In this document: in pieces, positions 33,878 to 45,251 of the stretch
Position numbering within the stretch: the stretch's first letter is position 1
How the letters are laid out: every line of letters begins with the position of its first letter
Assembly: GCF_040869045.1 (NCBI RefSeq)
Contig: NC_090322.1
Coordinates: 184,821,477 to 184,885,476 of the forward strand
Source of the DNA: Eurosta solidaginis
Taxonomy: Eukaryota > Arthropoda > Insecta > Diptera > Tephritidae
Length of the DNA: 64,000 nt
Reading direction: 5' to 3'
The notes under the pieces: model-generated
What the model saw: the letters and a program-made list of their open reading frames with translations, nothing else
Databases searched by the model: none
What the model was told of the DNA's origin: nothing
Position numbers and translations under genes: made by a program

Positions 33878-34922
33878 TCTTAATATATAAAAAATACGTG
33901 TCACACAATTGGGCCAATGGACTCCTAAACTATTGAACCGATTTGGAATTTGTTTTGCACCCCGTCTGTAATTTCATCTAACTTGAAATATAGGATAGGT
34001 GACTGGGTGACTAGGGTCTCGAGATATAGGCCAAAACGTGGACCCGGGTACCCCTAGAGTGTGTTTATAGAATATAGATATCAAATGAAAGCTGTTGATG
34101 AGTGCTTTAGTAGAGGGTTATTTTCATATAGAATATGGATATCAAATAAAAGCTGTTGATGAGTGCTTTAATAGAGGGTAATTTTTATAACCCTGGGTGA
34201 CTCGGGTCTCGAGATATAGGCCAAAACGTGGACCTGGGTACCCCTAGAATGTGTGTATAGAATATGGATATCAAATGAAAGCTGTTGATGAGTGCTTTAG
34301 TAGAGGGTAATTTTCATACCCCTGGGTGACTAGGGTCTCGAGATATAGGCCAAAATGTGGACCCGGGTACCTCTAGAGTGTGTTTATAGAATATATATAT
34401 CAAATGAAAGCTGTTGATGAGTGCTTTAGTAGAGGGTAATTTTCATACCCCTTGGTGACTAGGGTCTCGAGATATAGGCCAAAATGTGGACCCGGGTACC
34501 TCTAGAGTGTGTTTATAGAATATAGATATCAAATGAAAGCTGTTGATGAGTGCTTTAGTACAGAGTAATATATTATCCAGAGACGGACTGGGACTGGGTT
34601 AGGACTAGGATTGGGACTGAGACTCGGAATGGGACTGGGAATGGGACTGAAATAAAATACATACCACCTTCTGGGACAGGCAATAAAGGATGCAGAAGAA
34701 TGAGAAGAAATAGAGAGAAGAGAAAAGAGAGAAGGAGATTGAGAAAGAGATAGAATGAGACGAAGATGGAGATAGATGAAGCGAAAAAGACGGAGGGAGG
34801 AGTGAATAAAATGATTAGGAAAAAGTGAAGAGGGGGGGAGGGCAGTCAGACGGAAAAAGCTTATTAAAATGTATGCAGATTGGCCAAATTTAGGGCAGGA
34901 CAACGTCTGCCGGGTCTTCTAG
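33878..34922 (+). mobile_element. Non-autonomous Helitron N2 with tandem array
   Basis: 5' end TCTTAATATATAAAAAATAC after A; 3' end GGCAGGACAACGTCTGCC hairpin, then GGGTCTTCTAG and T. Between them are five ~115-bp units (about 34010-34560) with GTCTCGAGATATAGGCC and ATCAAATGAAAGCTGTTGAT, then the GGGACT-type tract and purine-rich tail shared with N1. No coding capacity; the minus-strand Ser/Pro-rich frame is from the low-complexity tail. Confidence 0.9.
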
Positions 34923-36005
34923 TAAAATTATAATAATCATAAAAGGAAACAAGTAGGTATGTGACATAGCAAGTACACAGTGAGAATACCTCAGGTTGGA
35001 TGTCATCGTATCACCGAATGATCAGGCGAGGGTTTACTTCTGTCTCATCTGGAACAATATGAATGTAGTAAAGTGACTAGCTAAAGAACTAGGGGCCTGT
35101 ACCATAGTAAACTAAAGAAATTTCCGTTTTCAAGGGAAGCTATCACCTAACTACCCTAACAGTATACTCATTTAAACGCGTTTCATCAAGTTCTGTTTAA
35201 CGTAGCAGGTAATAAATCTATTCGCTCTATAAGTGTTGTTTAGTAAGAGCTTCGTACCGCTAAATAAATATACAAATTTACTTCGTAACGGGCATCAAAA
35301 AGTAAAATTCGCAAAAGCTTTTAAAAGAGCTCTCTCTAAACTCCAGAGTAATTGTTAACTAAACTTTATACTTGTACGCTTACCAGCGAATGTAAGTATG
35401 CATTTTAGCGAAGTCATCTAGAAACTTCATTTCTTCTAATATTCCATACTGCATTAATATTCTATTATTTCAATCTGCCAAACCACAAAAACCGCAAACT
35501 TTATGCTGAAGAATTCCTGGCGGCATGACTACATTATTTGCATTTGTCGCTGTTGTTGTTGGTTTTTCGGTGGCTGTTGCGCTTCTACTCTACAGCAATG
35601 AAAACTTGCAGTACCCATAACCAGGAATCAAAACCATGCAATGAATACGAAGACAACAGATAGGAGGAATTATGATTGACATACGACCCGCTCTGTTAGC
35701 AACCAACGAACCACGATTTGATAAGCCGCCAGTCGACCAGAAGACTGGTAGGTACATGACTAGCTACCTAGTAGAAAACTTATGGAGTAAGAATTGTTCA
35801 AAGGAGCAGTTCTTTATCGTACTAAGGGCTTTACGGACTCGATATTTTGGTAAAATATTTTTGCACGAAATGAAAATGTTTATAAGAAATCGCCCCACCA
35901 TTTTCTTATTATTATCTCCTTGTAAGTCGAATTTGAGTTTTATTTATTTGAAAATATGTATTTTCTTTTTTGATTATTCATTTTCTTTACAAAATCGTGT
36001 TGTTG
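34923..36005. other. No gene recognised
   Basis: Unassigned. A 128-codon frame from 35672 starts MIDIRPALLATNEPRFDKPP and runs into the LINE 3' UTR antisense at its end; it has no recognisable domain and I do not call it a gene. Confidence 0.45.
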
Positions 36006-36430
36006 TTGCAGCTATAAAGGCACTCTCCGAAGGATTTGGGGAGTGTTATCCATGTTGATGATCCTTTGCTGGATAAGGATCCGGTAAGTTCAGGTAACAA
36101 GCACCATTAAGGGACAAGCCCCAACATCTCAGGAAAGATTTAATATGACCAAATCGAATCTTCTCGGCTAACCCGCCCCACCTCCTAGTACCATAATAAC
36201 TTGAGGTCGCCAGAGCCTCATCTGCCAAAGAAACAGAATTCGCCACGATAGGTGAGGTTGAAAGAAGAAGGTTGTGTAGGAGAAACTATAAATTGCGCTG
36301 GAAACGCCTTGAGAGGATTGCCCTACATATGCATAATTTGAATATTTTAGTGCTCTCTTACGACAAGCATACCTGCCTGGGGTATATTCTAATCCCCCTA
36401 ACCCGCTGGGGGTTTGTTCGAGATGCGTTA
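36006..36430 (-). mobile_element. LINE-type 3' UTR fragment (CAA tail)
   Basis: On the minus strand it runs from CCCCCAGCGGGTTAGG through CGTAAGAGAG and the stem GGGAGTGTC-type region to GCAACAACAAC at ~36006. It matches 51130-51555 in the same order, including the TCCGG repeats and the final CCTTCGGAGAGTG hairpin. From memory this is a widespread fly LINE 3' end with a CAA-repeat tail. No ORF is attached. Confidence 0.65.
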
Positions 36431-36629
36431 TGTGTGCATGAATTTAAACATGCAAGGATTTCTTGTCCATTTAATGAGCATTTATTCAAGGATCCAAGAA
36501 AAGCTCAAGAAATATTTGCAGGGAAAGGAAAATACCTAATTCTTGAACGGTTTCTTATGATCTTAATGCCGCGTTTTATCAAGAGAAAATATTTAAAAAG
36601 CCGTGAGTATCAATTACTCGTGAAGCTTC

Positions 36630-37990
36630 CAGCGCTCGTCCAGGACTTGAAGTAAAACCACAACAAGGTCAACTTTACCAGAAGGATATTACTGCGGTTT
36701 TTTTTTTAAGTTTTACCTTCTTCTAATCGGTAACAACCAATACTGACAAGTAATCGTTTCACCGTCAGTTTATTACCGACAGCGAATGATTGTCGTCAAG
36801 TTATAAGTTTGTAGTCGCCAAGTGAGCTGTTTCTTGTTAGTTTTTTATAGGTGTGTTAAAGCCGGGTTACAGGTGTTTCATAAATTTTACAGTAAAGTTT
36901 TATCATTATCTGCCGAGAACAAATTGGAAACACCCCAATAAGAAATCGTCAACCTTTTCATATCAAATCGATGACTTTTTGATAACAAATTAATAATACG
37001 CCGATAAATACTTGACAACACTTCGATAAAACTAGTAGCTATCGATAGTTTTTTGAATATCAAATCTATAGTCTTTTGATAAAATTTGCTTAACTTTTCG
37101 AGAGATAATCGATAACTTTTCAATGATAAATTGATATATTTTCGATTACACTATGTACCCACACACCAAATTGACAACTTATACCATTTGCGCAATTTAT
37201 TACGCAATTAATCATATGTCACCCGGTCTATGAAAAGGTGGAATATGACTAAAAGAAAAAACAGCTGTTTCTCACAAAAAAAAAAAAAAAAAACAGCTGT
37301 TTCTCGCAATTTATTACGCAACTTATCGTATGTCACCCGGTCTATGAAAAGGTAGATTATGAATAAAAGAAAAAAACAGCTGATTCTCACAAAAAAAAAA
37401 ACACAGCTGTTTCTCGCAATTTTTTTTTGAGTCATAAGCCACCTTTTCATAGACCGGGTCACATATAATATATTGCCAATTAAATTGCTTCAAACTGCAA
37501 ATGCAAAATCTTAAAAGCCAACCGTGAATCCGAACTTCATTCTGTGGCTTTAAATAACAACACACGTTTAGAAATTTTCATATTTTTAAAATTATTATTT
37601 TTTTTTCAAATAAATTTTAAATTTAAAACACCACCAGCTGTCAAATTACTATTGTGTAAGCTAAACTCAGTTGTGTGAACACCACTCAATTTAAATTGAA
37701 ATTGCTTCAATTTATTTTTCTGTCTGAACATAGTATAACACATCGATAAGTATTTGAAAGTGAATCGATAACTTTTAAATAGCAAAAAGAAAAATTCTCG
37801 ATAAGTGTTCGATAGCAAATATATACATTTTGATAAATTATCGATAATTAAACGATAAAAACCGGTTACTCATTGTTAGACTTTGATATCGACAACTTGT
37901 CTACACCTCGTCGATAACACACCTATAACCAACTACTAACTCATCGATAAGAAATGGATAACACACCCATAACCCGCTGACAACAAACCG
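36630..37990. repeat. CGATA/TATCG-rich degenerate repeat, copy 4, interrupted
   Basis: The entry block 36632-36682 (CGTCCAGGACTTGAAGTAAA, CAACTTTACCAGAAG) is homologous to that at 5645-5700. CGATA-rich text occupies 36900-37150 and resumes at 37738-37985. The intervening 37165-37735 is different and includes an inverted-repeat element, so it is probably an insertion. Confidence 0.55.
37205..37475. mobile_element. MITE-like inverted-repeat element with duplicated left arm
   Basis: TGTCACCCGGTCTATGAAAA followed by GGT occurs at 37217 and again at 37331 (period ~114 bp, with an A run and AACAGCTGTTTCTC in each). The inverse, CACCTTTTCATAGACCGGG, then TCACATAT, is at 37441-37468. The element thus has a tandemly doubled left half and a single right arm of ~38 bp. 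Confidence 0.7.
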
Positions 37991-39105
37991 AATAAAACAA
38001 CAATCGTTTTTAAGTGGCTTAAACTATGAACGTTTTCCTTTCGTTTGTCTCTTTACTCATTGAGTGTGTTTGTAATTCTCAACTAGTTAGTGAAATATTC
38101 TAGAGACATAGTTTAAAATTGTTATCCTAGGACGGGGTTGTTCATAGCAAAATAAGGTGCCTCAAAACGTAGTCAATAACGAAGTGCTCGACCCAAGTAA
38201 AAACATACAAATATGTTACACCCACCCAGCATATTTTGAAAATTTTGATCAAAAGATATTTAAATATCATACCCCAAGATGATTAAAAACGTTCAAATTT
38301 AAAAGCATTTTCTGTTCGAAAATTAACGTATCGTCGGGAGAAAAATGTACCATAAATGTGATTTTTCTTGAATAATCATTTATGATTCCTATTTCGAAAC
38401 ATTTATGGTTCCTATTTATTCATATTTGATATCATTGTAAAATTGAGCTTTAATAGTTTTAGAGTAATATTTAACTGCTTTTTACAGTCATTTTCTGATC
38501 ATATTCGTGAATATATTTCAATCGTTTTGGTTGAGATTTTTGAATGCCATTATCTTCATATCTCATTCAAAATAGGATACTACATAATAATCTTATTTCA
38601 TCAGAGGAAGAAAGCATGGAAGGTGAGCTATTTGAACTGCAGGTCACTCGCAAACAAACTTGACCGTTATACGCCTGCGACTACAACATCCAACATCAGC
38701 ATTATCGTCTGCATCTTAAAATATGGATACGATACGGGATGCTGAAGCCGTATCCAGGTATGTCAAGATAGTTTCACTTACCTGGGGTTCAAATAGCTCA
38801 CAACCTATGTATTGACCAATCGTTATGTATTTTCTGGGAAGCTGAAGGGGAGAAATAGTTGGGGAAATCTTCGTTCACGAGCAGCATTACATTATTTTTG
38901 TCTTTACGAATATCTTTTTCATAAATGAAGGGCTTAGAACCAAAAGGATCTAAGTAACATCGACTTTGAATTGAGATAATTAAGGTTAATGTAAATTACT
39001 TATTGTAAATTCTGGGTAAATGGGTTTGAAATGATTCCTGTCTAAGTGAATTCAGGTCAATCAACTAATTCAAAGGATGTTTACTGCAGATGGAAAATAA
39101 CTGTA

Positions 39106-39550
39106 AATTTCCAAAAATTATTGCAATAAAATTTCGAACGTTGATTGCTCGGCCAAAAGAACATGTACAATTTTTTCGAGTATGCAGTCTTGTAGCCCGT
39201 TTAATTTTAGTATAATAAAGTGCTAAACTTAAGTTCGTAGGATGTCTCGCTGATTTTTGGCAATTTTTTTCTGGATCCAAGCGCACTTAGACCCTTTTGG
39301 CTCCAAAAATTGTTGCAATAAAATTTCGAACGTTGAGTGCTCGGCAAAAAGAACATGCAGAATTTTTTCAAGTAAGCAGTTTTGTAGCCCGTTTATTTTT
39401 AGTTTAATAAAGTGCTTAACTTAAGTTCGTAGGATGTCTCGCTGATTTTTGGCATTTTTTTTCTGGATCCAAGCGCACTTAGACCCTTTTGGTTCCAAAA
39501 ATTGTTGCAATAAAATTTCGAACGTTGATTGCTCGGCCAAAATAATAAAT
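39106..39550 (+). repeat. 192-bp tandem repeat, 2.3 copies
   Basis: TTGCAATAAAATTTCGAACG starts at 39121, 39313 and 39505, exactly 192 bp apart. Units also share TGTAGCCCGTTTA, AAGTTCGTAGGATGTCTCGC and CTGGATCCAAGCGCACTTAG. The third unit stops after ~45 bp. An inverted partial unit lies at 39660-39790. Confidence 0.9.
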
Positions 39551-39654
39551 TTTCGCGAATTTGGCACACATTAGGCATAGTGATATTATATTAAGTATTT
39601 ACAGAAAATATACAACATAAAATACAACATACATGTAAGCCTGCTTTTACATTA

Positions 39655-39790
39655 GTCAAGTATTGAACCTAAGTCTGCGAGACTTCCTACGAACTTAAGT
39701 TTAGCACTTTATTATACTAAAAAAAAACGGGCTACAAAACTGCATACTTGAAAAAATTCTGCATGTTCTTTTGGCCGAGTAATTAAATTT
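39655..39790 (-). repeat. Inverted copy of the 192-bp unit
   Basis: GACTTCCTACGAACTTAAGT, ACGGGCTACAAAACTGCATA and TGCATGTTCTTTTGGCCGAG are the reverse complement of most of the tandem unit, giving a potential stem with a ~110-bp loop. Confidence 0.85.
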
Positions 39791-40471
39791 TATTGCTTGG
39801 AGGAGCGCATTTAGATCCTTTTGGCTCCAATCATTAATGCAATAAAATTAAGTACGTTTTTGGCCTGGCAAATATATGGGCACTAAAATGTTCAAAATGG
39901 CTTGGATCGCATTGTCAACAAATAGACACTATATTAAATATATAAATAAGGGTATAACTCAATTTAAAAAAAAATGTCACTTATATCCTTTTGGTTCTGA
40001 GCCTTTCAAATAATAAAATTTTTATATATTTTTTCTTAATGAAAAGCAAAATTTCAACAAGTATAAAGTTCATTAATCAGTCAACAAATATATTCATAAA
40101 AGATTCAGAAAGCTGAATGAAAAATGAGTATAAATTTTTTTTCACCTAAAGTAAACACATTTGATTCAAATATGATTCCAAAATGTGATCGAAAAACTAT
40201 ATTCAATTTTTGATCATCAAAGTAAGTATATTTGATTATTATTTTTGTTGGTTTTAATGAAATATTAAAATTTAGTCATTAAAGGACTTCAAAAATGATT
40301 CCAAAAATTAATCGAAAAATGCTTTTTAGTTTTTGATCATCAAAAGTATTCATATTTGATTATTTCTTTTGTTCAACTGTATGGTAACTCATTATTTAGT
40401 CAGAAAGAGTAATCAAATTGTATTGATATGTAGGGAAATTCAAAATTTAATGACCTAAATGCTGAGTGGGC

Positions 40472-40944
40472 AGGAGCTTTGCATCATCAATTGTTCTACA
40501 AGAACAAGTAAATAATATAAACAAATAAAATAGCGTGCAATACACTAAAATAACAAATAATATAATTATAAAAAAAAAATATTCGCCCTCCGAATCACCA
40601 ATGTTTAGATAAAATTAAAAACAAAAAAAAAAAAAACGAACGGGCAAGGCTAAATTCTTTCAACATCTCTGCTAGTTGCTGTCCTTATACAGGGAACACC
40701 TTACAAATTTTCTTCTGGGTATGTACATAAATGCATATGTTTGTATGAGCAACATATTTACTATTCATATCAGTACGAAGAGATATGTATTTGTGTGAAA
40801 ATTAGAGTGCGCCTAGTAAGTAAGCTATAAAGCAAGACTGCACCTAGGAATGTTTATTAGTTCATAAAAATGTGCTTTTCACGTTCCACTTTTAAACGGG
40901 TAAAACTTGTTATCTTTAATGTCCTTTTGTTGTTTTGTTGTTGT
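40472..40944. other. No gene recognised
   Basis: A/T-rich with two long A runs (about 40569-40580, 40622-40636). No family features. Confidence 0.4.
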
Positions 40945-41480
40945 AAAACTCTCTGATCAGTTGGTAGAAGGTACGATTAAGTTGAGCTGGCCGGTCCATG
41001 AGAACCTCGTGAATGAGTCCATAGTGTTACCAGAAGTTGTTTAACGACCAAACTTAAAAACCCCAAAAACCAGGACCTACATATGTTCTAAAACGACTCC
41101 ATTATGTGCAACTCTTACCTTTTCTTAATCTCTCCCCAGAGGGATGCGTCCTTTTTAGCTAGTTTATCCGCTTTTTCATTCCCATCTATTCCCATATGCC
41201 CTGGGAGCCAATATAGATGTATGCTTTTCCAGGTCCTGATTCTTTCTAGGGATTGCTTGCACCCTAACACATTTTTAGATGCTAGATTATTGCCTTAATT
41301 GCTACTTGGTTGTCAACATTAAAGTTCAAGCGGATGCAGTTTAAGCTATTACTTACGCCTGAAGAATACTACAGCTGGCAGCTTGTATGATATATTTATT
41401 TCCGGATCAGCGCGGTGTACCGCAGACCCTACTCCTTCCGCTACTTTGGAGCCAGCCAATTGTTCATGTGGTGGAAATAT
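40945..41480 (-). pseudogene. RNase H-bearing LINE remnant
   Basis: On the minus strand, GSAVHRADPEINISYKLPA (41465-41380) and, after frameshifts, SIHLYWLPGHMGIDGNEKAD (41230-41170) followed by KLAKKDASLWGE show the end of an RNase H domain with its GHMGIDGNEKAD motif intact. The LINE 3' UTR (CTTCTGGTAACACTATGGAC, then GGACCGGCCAGCTCAACTT) follows at 41037-40965. The tail domain in between is deleted. Confidence 0.82.
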
Positions 41481-41890
41481 AATATGCTTTAACCGAATTC
41501 AACTTGATTTTTTTAGCAATAGCTGCAGCCTAAGACAAAATATCGAATGAAAAGCCTTGATCTATTTAATCGCCATAAAAGTATGGGGTACCTAGTTATA
41601 GCCTTTCTACGAGGTAACCAGAAAAGCCTAGACGGTGAAGTGCAAAATTAAGGAATTAATATTTTACATGAGACCACAAACCAAATTTTTTTTGCCAGCT
41701 ATGGGTATTTTTTGAAATATTTTGTTAATCCGTGTCTTACCGATTTCATAAATATCCATTTCAAAAAATGTTCTTTGGGTTTATTTTTTTTACCTTATGA
41801 ACAATGCTTTGCAATATCTGCATGGTGCAAAATAAGGTGCACTCTAATATGCAAGTGTATGCGTTGGTATCCGCTATATGCGTATGCAAC
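41481..41890. other. No gene recognised
   Basis: Unassigned, AT-rich, directly upstream of HINE copy F. Confidence 0.4.
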
Positions 41891-42039
41891 AAGTAAGGAA
41901 GGCTAAGTTCGGGTGTAACCGAACATTACATACTCAGCTGAGAGCTTTGGAGACAAAATAAGTGAAAATCACCATGTAGGAAAATGAACCTAGGGTAACC
42001 CTGGAATGTGTTTGTATGACATGTGCATCAAATGAAAGG

Positions 42040-44200
42040 TGTTAATGAGTATTTTAAAAGGGAGTGGGCCTTACTTATATATGTGGGAGCCTTTTCGAGA
42101 TATCGCCATAAAGGTGGACCAGGGGTGACTCTAGAATTTGTTTGTACGATACAGGTATCAAATGAAAGGTGTTAATAATTATTTAAAAGGGAGTGGGCCT
42201 AGTTCTATAGGTGGACGCCTTTTCGAGATATCGCCATAAAGGTGGACCAGGGGTGACTCTAGAATGCGTTTGTACGATACGGCTATCAAATGAAAGGTGT
42301 TAATGATTATTTAAAAGAGAGTGGGCCTAGTTCTATAGGTGGACGCCTTTTCGAGATATCGCCATAAAGGTGGAGCAGGGGTGACTCTAGAATGCGTTTG
42401 TACGATACGGGTATCAAATGAAAGGTGTTAATGATTATTTAAAAGGGAGTGGGCCTTAGTTCCATAGGTGGATGCCGTTTCGTGATATGGCCATAAAGGG
42501 GACCAGGGGTGACTCTAGAATGCGTTTGTACACTATGGGTATCAAATGAAAGGTGTTAATGAGTATTTTAAAAGGGCGTGGGCCTTAGTTCTATAGGTGG
42601 ACGCCTTTTCGAGATATCGCCATAAAGGTGGACCAGGGGTGACTCTAGAATTTGTTTGTACGATATGGGTATCAAATGAAAGGTGTTAATGAGTATTTTA
42701 AAAGTGAGTGGGCCTTAGTTCCATAGGTGGATGCCTTTTCGAGATATCGCCATAAAGGTGGACCAGGGGTGACTCTAGAATTTGTTTGTACGATACAGGT
42801 ATCAAATGAAAGGTGTTAATAATTATTTAAAAGGGAGTGGGCCTAGTTCTATAGGTGGACGCCTTTTCGAGATATCGCCATAAAGGTGGACCAGGGGTGA
42901 CTCTAGAATGCGTTTGTACGATACGGCTATCAAATGAAAGGTGTTAATGATTATTTAAAAGAGAGTGGGCCTAGTTCTATAGGTGGACGCCTTTTCGAGA
43001 TATCGCCATAAAGGTGGAGCAGGGGTGACTCTAGAATGCGTTTGTACGATACGGGTATCAAATGAAAGGTGTTAATGATTATTTAAAAGGGAGTGGGCCT
43101 TAGTCCAATAGGTGGATGCCGTTTCGTGATATCGCCATAAAGGGGACCAGGGGTGACTCTAGAATGCGTTTGTACACTATGGGTATCAAATGAAAGGTGT
43201 TAATGAGTATTTTAAAAGGGTGTGGGCCTTAGATCTATAGGTGGACGCCTTTTCGAGATATCGCCATAAAGGTGGACCAGGGGTGACTCTAGAATTTGTT
43301 TGTACGATATGGGTATCAAATGAAAGGTGTTAATGAGTATTTTAAAAGCGAGTGGGCCTTAGTTCCATAGGTGGATGCCTTTTCGAGATATCGCCATAAA
43401 GGTGGGCCAGGGGTGACTCTAGAATTTTTTGTACGATATGGGTATAAAATGAAAGTTGTTAATGAGTATTTAAAAAGGGAGTGGACCTTAGTTCTATAGG
43501 TGGACGCCTTTTCGAGATATCGCCATAAAGGTGGACCAGGGGTGACTCTAGAATGCGTTTGTACAATATGGGTATCAAATGAAATGTGTTAATGAGTATT
43601 TTAAAAGAGCGTGGGCCTTAGTTCTATAGGGGGACGCCTTTTCGAGATATCGCCATAAAGGTGGACCAGGTGTGACTCTAGAATTCGTTTGTACGATATG
43701 GGTTTCAAATGGAAGGTGTTAATGAGTATTTTAAAAGAGCGTGGGCCTTAGTTCTATAGGTGGACGCCTTTTCGAGATATCGCCATAAAGGTGGACCAGG
43801 GGTGACTCTAGAATGCGTTTCTACAATATGGGTATCAAATGAAATGTGTTAATGAGTATTTTAAAAGAGCGTGGGCCTTAGTTCTATAGGTGGACGCCTT
43901 TTCGAGATGTCGCCATAAAGGTGGACCAAGGGTGACTCTAGAATTTGTTTATACGATATGGGTACCAAATGAAAGGTGTTAATGAGTATTTTAAAAGGAG
44001 TGGGCCTTAGTTCTATATGTGGACGCCTTTTCGAGATATCGCCATAAACGTGGACCAGGGGTGACCCTAGAATGTGTTTGTACGATATGGGTATCAAATT
44101 AAAGGTATTAATGAGGGCTTTAAAAGGGAGTGGCCCTTAGTTGTATATGTGAAGGCGTTCTCGAGATATCGACCAAAATGTGGATCAGGGTGATCCAGAA
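42040..44200 (+). repeat. HINE minisatellite, ~17 units of ~128 bp, with a higher-order repeat
   Basis: Unit landmarks: GGTGGACCAGGGGTGACTCT, ATCAAATGAAAGGTGTTAAT and CGCCTTTTCGAGATATCGCC, about every 128-130 bp. Five consecutive units (~42100-42743) are repeated almost unchanged at ~42744-43387, offset 644 bp; shared private variants include GATACAGG, TTAATAATTATTTAAAAG and GCCGTTTCGTGATAT. The last units before 44200 are more diverged. Confidence 0.92.
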
Positions 44201-44328
44201 CTTCATCTGTCGGGTACCGCTAATTTATTTATATATGTAATACCACGAACAGTATTCCTTCCAAGTTTCCAAGAGCTTTTGATTTCGCCTTGCAAAACTT
44301 TTTCATTTTCTTCTACTTAATATGGTAG

Positions 44329-45251
44329 GTGTCACACCCATTTTACCAAGTTTTTTTCTAAAGTTATATTTTGCGTCAATAGACCAATACAACTACCATG
44401 TTTCATCCCTTTTTTCGTATTTGGTATATAATTATGGCATTTTTTTCATTTTTCGTAATTTTCGATATCGAAAAAGTGGGCGTGGTCATAGTCGGATTTC
44501 GGCCATTTTTTGCACCAATACAAAGTGAGTTCAGATAAGCACGTGAACTGAGTTTAGTAAAGATATATCGATTTTTGCTCAAGTTATCGTGTTAACGGCC
44601 GAGCGGAAGGACAGACGGTCGACTGTGTATAAAAACTGGGCGCGCTTTCAACCAATTTCTCCCTTTTTCACAGAAAACAGTTATCGTCCTAGAATCTAAG
44701 CCTCTACCAAATTTCACAAGGATTGGTAAATTTTTGTTCGACTTATGGCATTAAAAGTATCCTAGACAAATTAAATGAAAAAAGGGCGGAACCACACCCA
44801 TTTTGAAATTTTCTTTTATTTTTGTATTTTCTTGCACCATATCATTACTGGAGTTGAATGTTGACATAATTTACTTATATACTGTAAAGATATTAACTTT
44901 TGTTTTAAAATTTGAATTAAAAAAAAAAAAATTTTTTTAAAAGTGGGCGTAGTCGTTCTCCGATTTTGCTAATTTATGGCAAGCGGACATATAGTAATAA
45001 GAGTAACGTTCCTGCAAAATTTCATCATGATATCTTCAACGACTGCCAAATAACAGCTTGCAAAACTTCTAAATTACCTTCTTTTAAAAGTGAGCGGTGC
45101 CACGCCCATTGCCCAAAATTTTACCATTTTTCTATTCTGCGTCATAAGTTCAACTAACTTACCAAGTTTCATCGCTTAATCCGTATTTGGTAATGAATTA
45201 TCGCATTTTTTCGATTTTTCGAAATTTTCGATATCGAAAAAGTGGGCGTGG
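44329..45251 (+). repeat. Array of GTGGGCGTGG-type boxes at ~150-bp spacing in HINE body
   Basis: GC-rich boxes in AT-rich text lie at about 44329 (GTGTCACACCCA), 44476 (GTGGGCGTGG), 44636 (CTGGGCGCGC), 44783 (AGGGCGGAAC, then CACACCC), 44943 (GTGGGCGTAG), 45090 (GTGAGCGGTG, then CACGCCC) and 45242 (GTGGGCGTGG). Spacings are 147-160 bp. Flanks are also alike (TTTTAAAAG before, CCGATTT after). Copy C has the same seven boxes. The body is best read as an ancient tandem array. Confidence 0.75.

Larger units (their letters stand above)
38220..40471. mobile_element. Possible TIR element with satellite-like interior
   Basis: CCCACCCAGCATATTTTG at 38221 and the inverse AAATGCTGAGTGGG ending at ~40470 form a 12-bp terminal repeat with one mismatch. 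The interior has two modules: a 192-bp tandem repeat with an inverted partial copy (39106-39790), and at 40130-40400 a ~130-bp diverged repeat (ATGATTCCAAAA, TTTTGATCATCAAA). I see no target duplication and no coding sequence, so the unit is uncertain. Confidence 0.35.

Noticed and set aside
34529..34903. 124-codon Ser/Pro-rich minus-strand frame
   Set aside because: It lies in the low-complexity tail and last array unit of Helitron N2; N1 does not keep it open.
35672..36058. 128-codon plus-strand frame
   Set aside because: No recognisable domain, ends inside an antisense LINE 3' UTR, long T-rich second half. Could be checked by RNA data.
42040..44200. CRISPR-like array
   Set aside because: Units are contiguous ~128-bp tandem monomers without unique spacers, in a eukaryotic transposon context.
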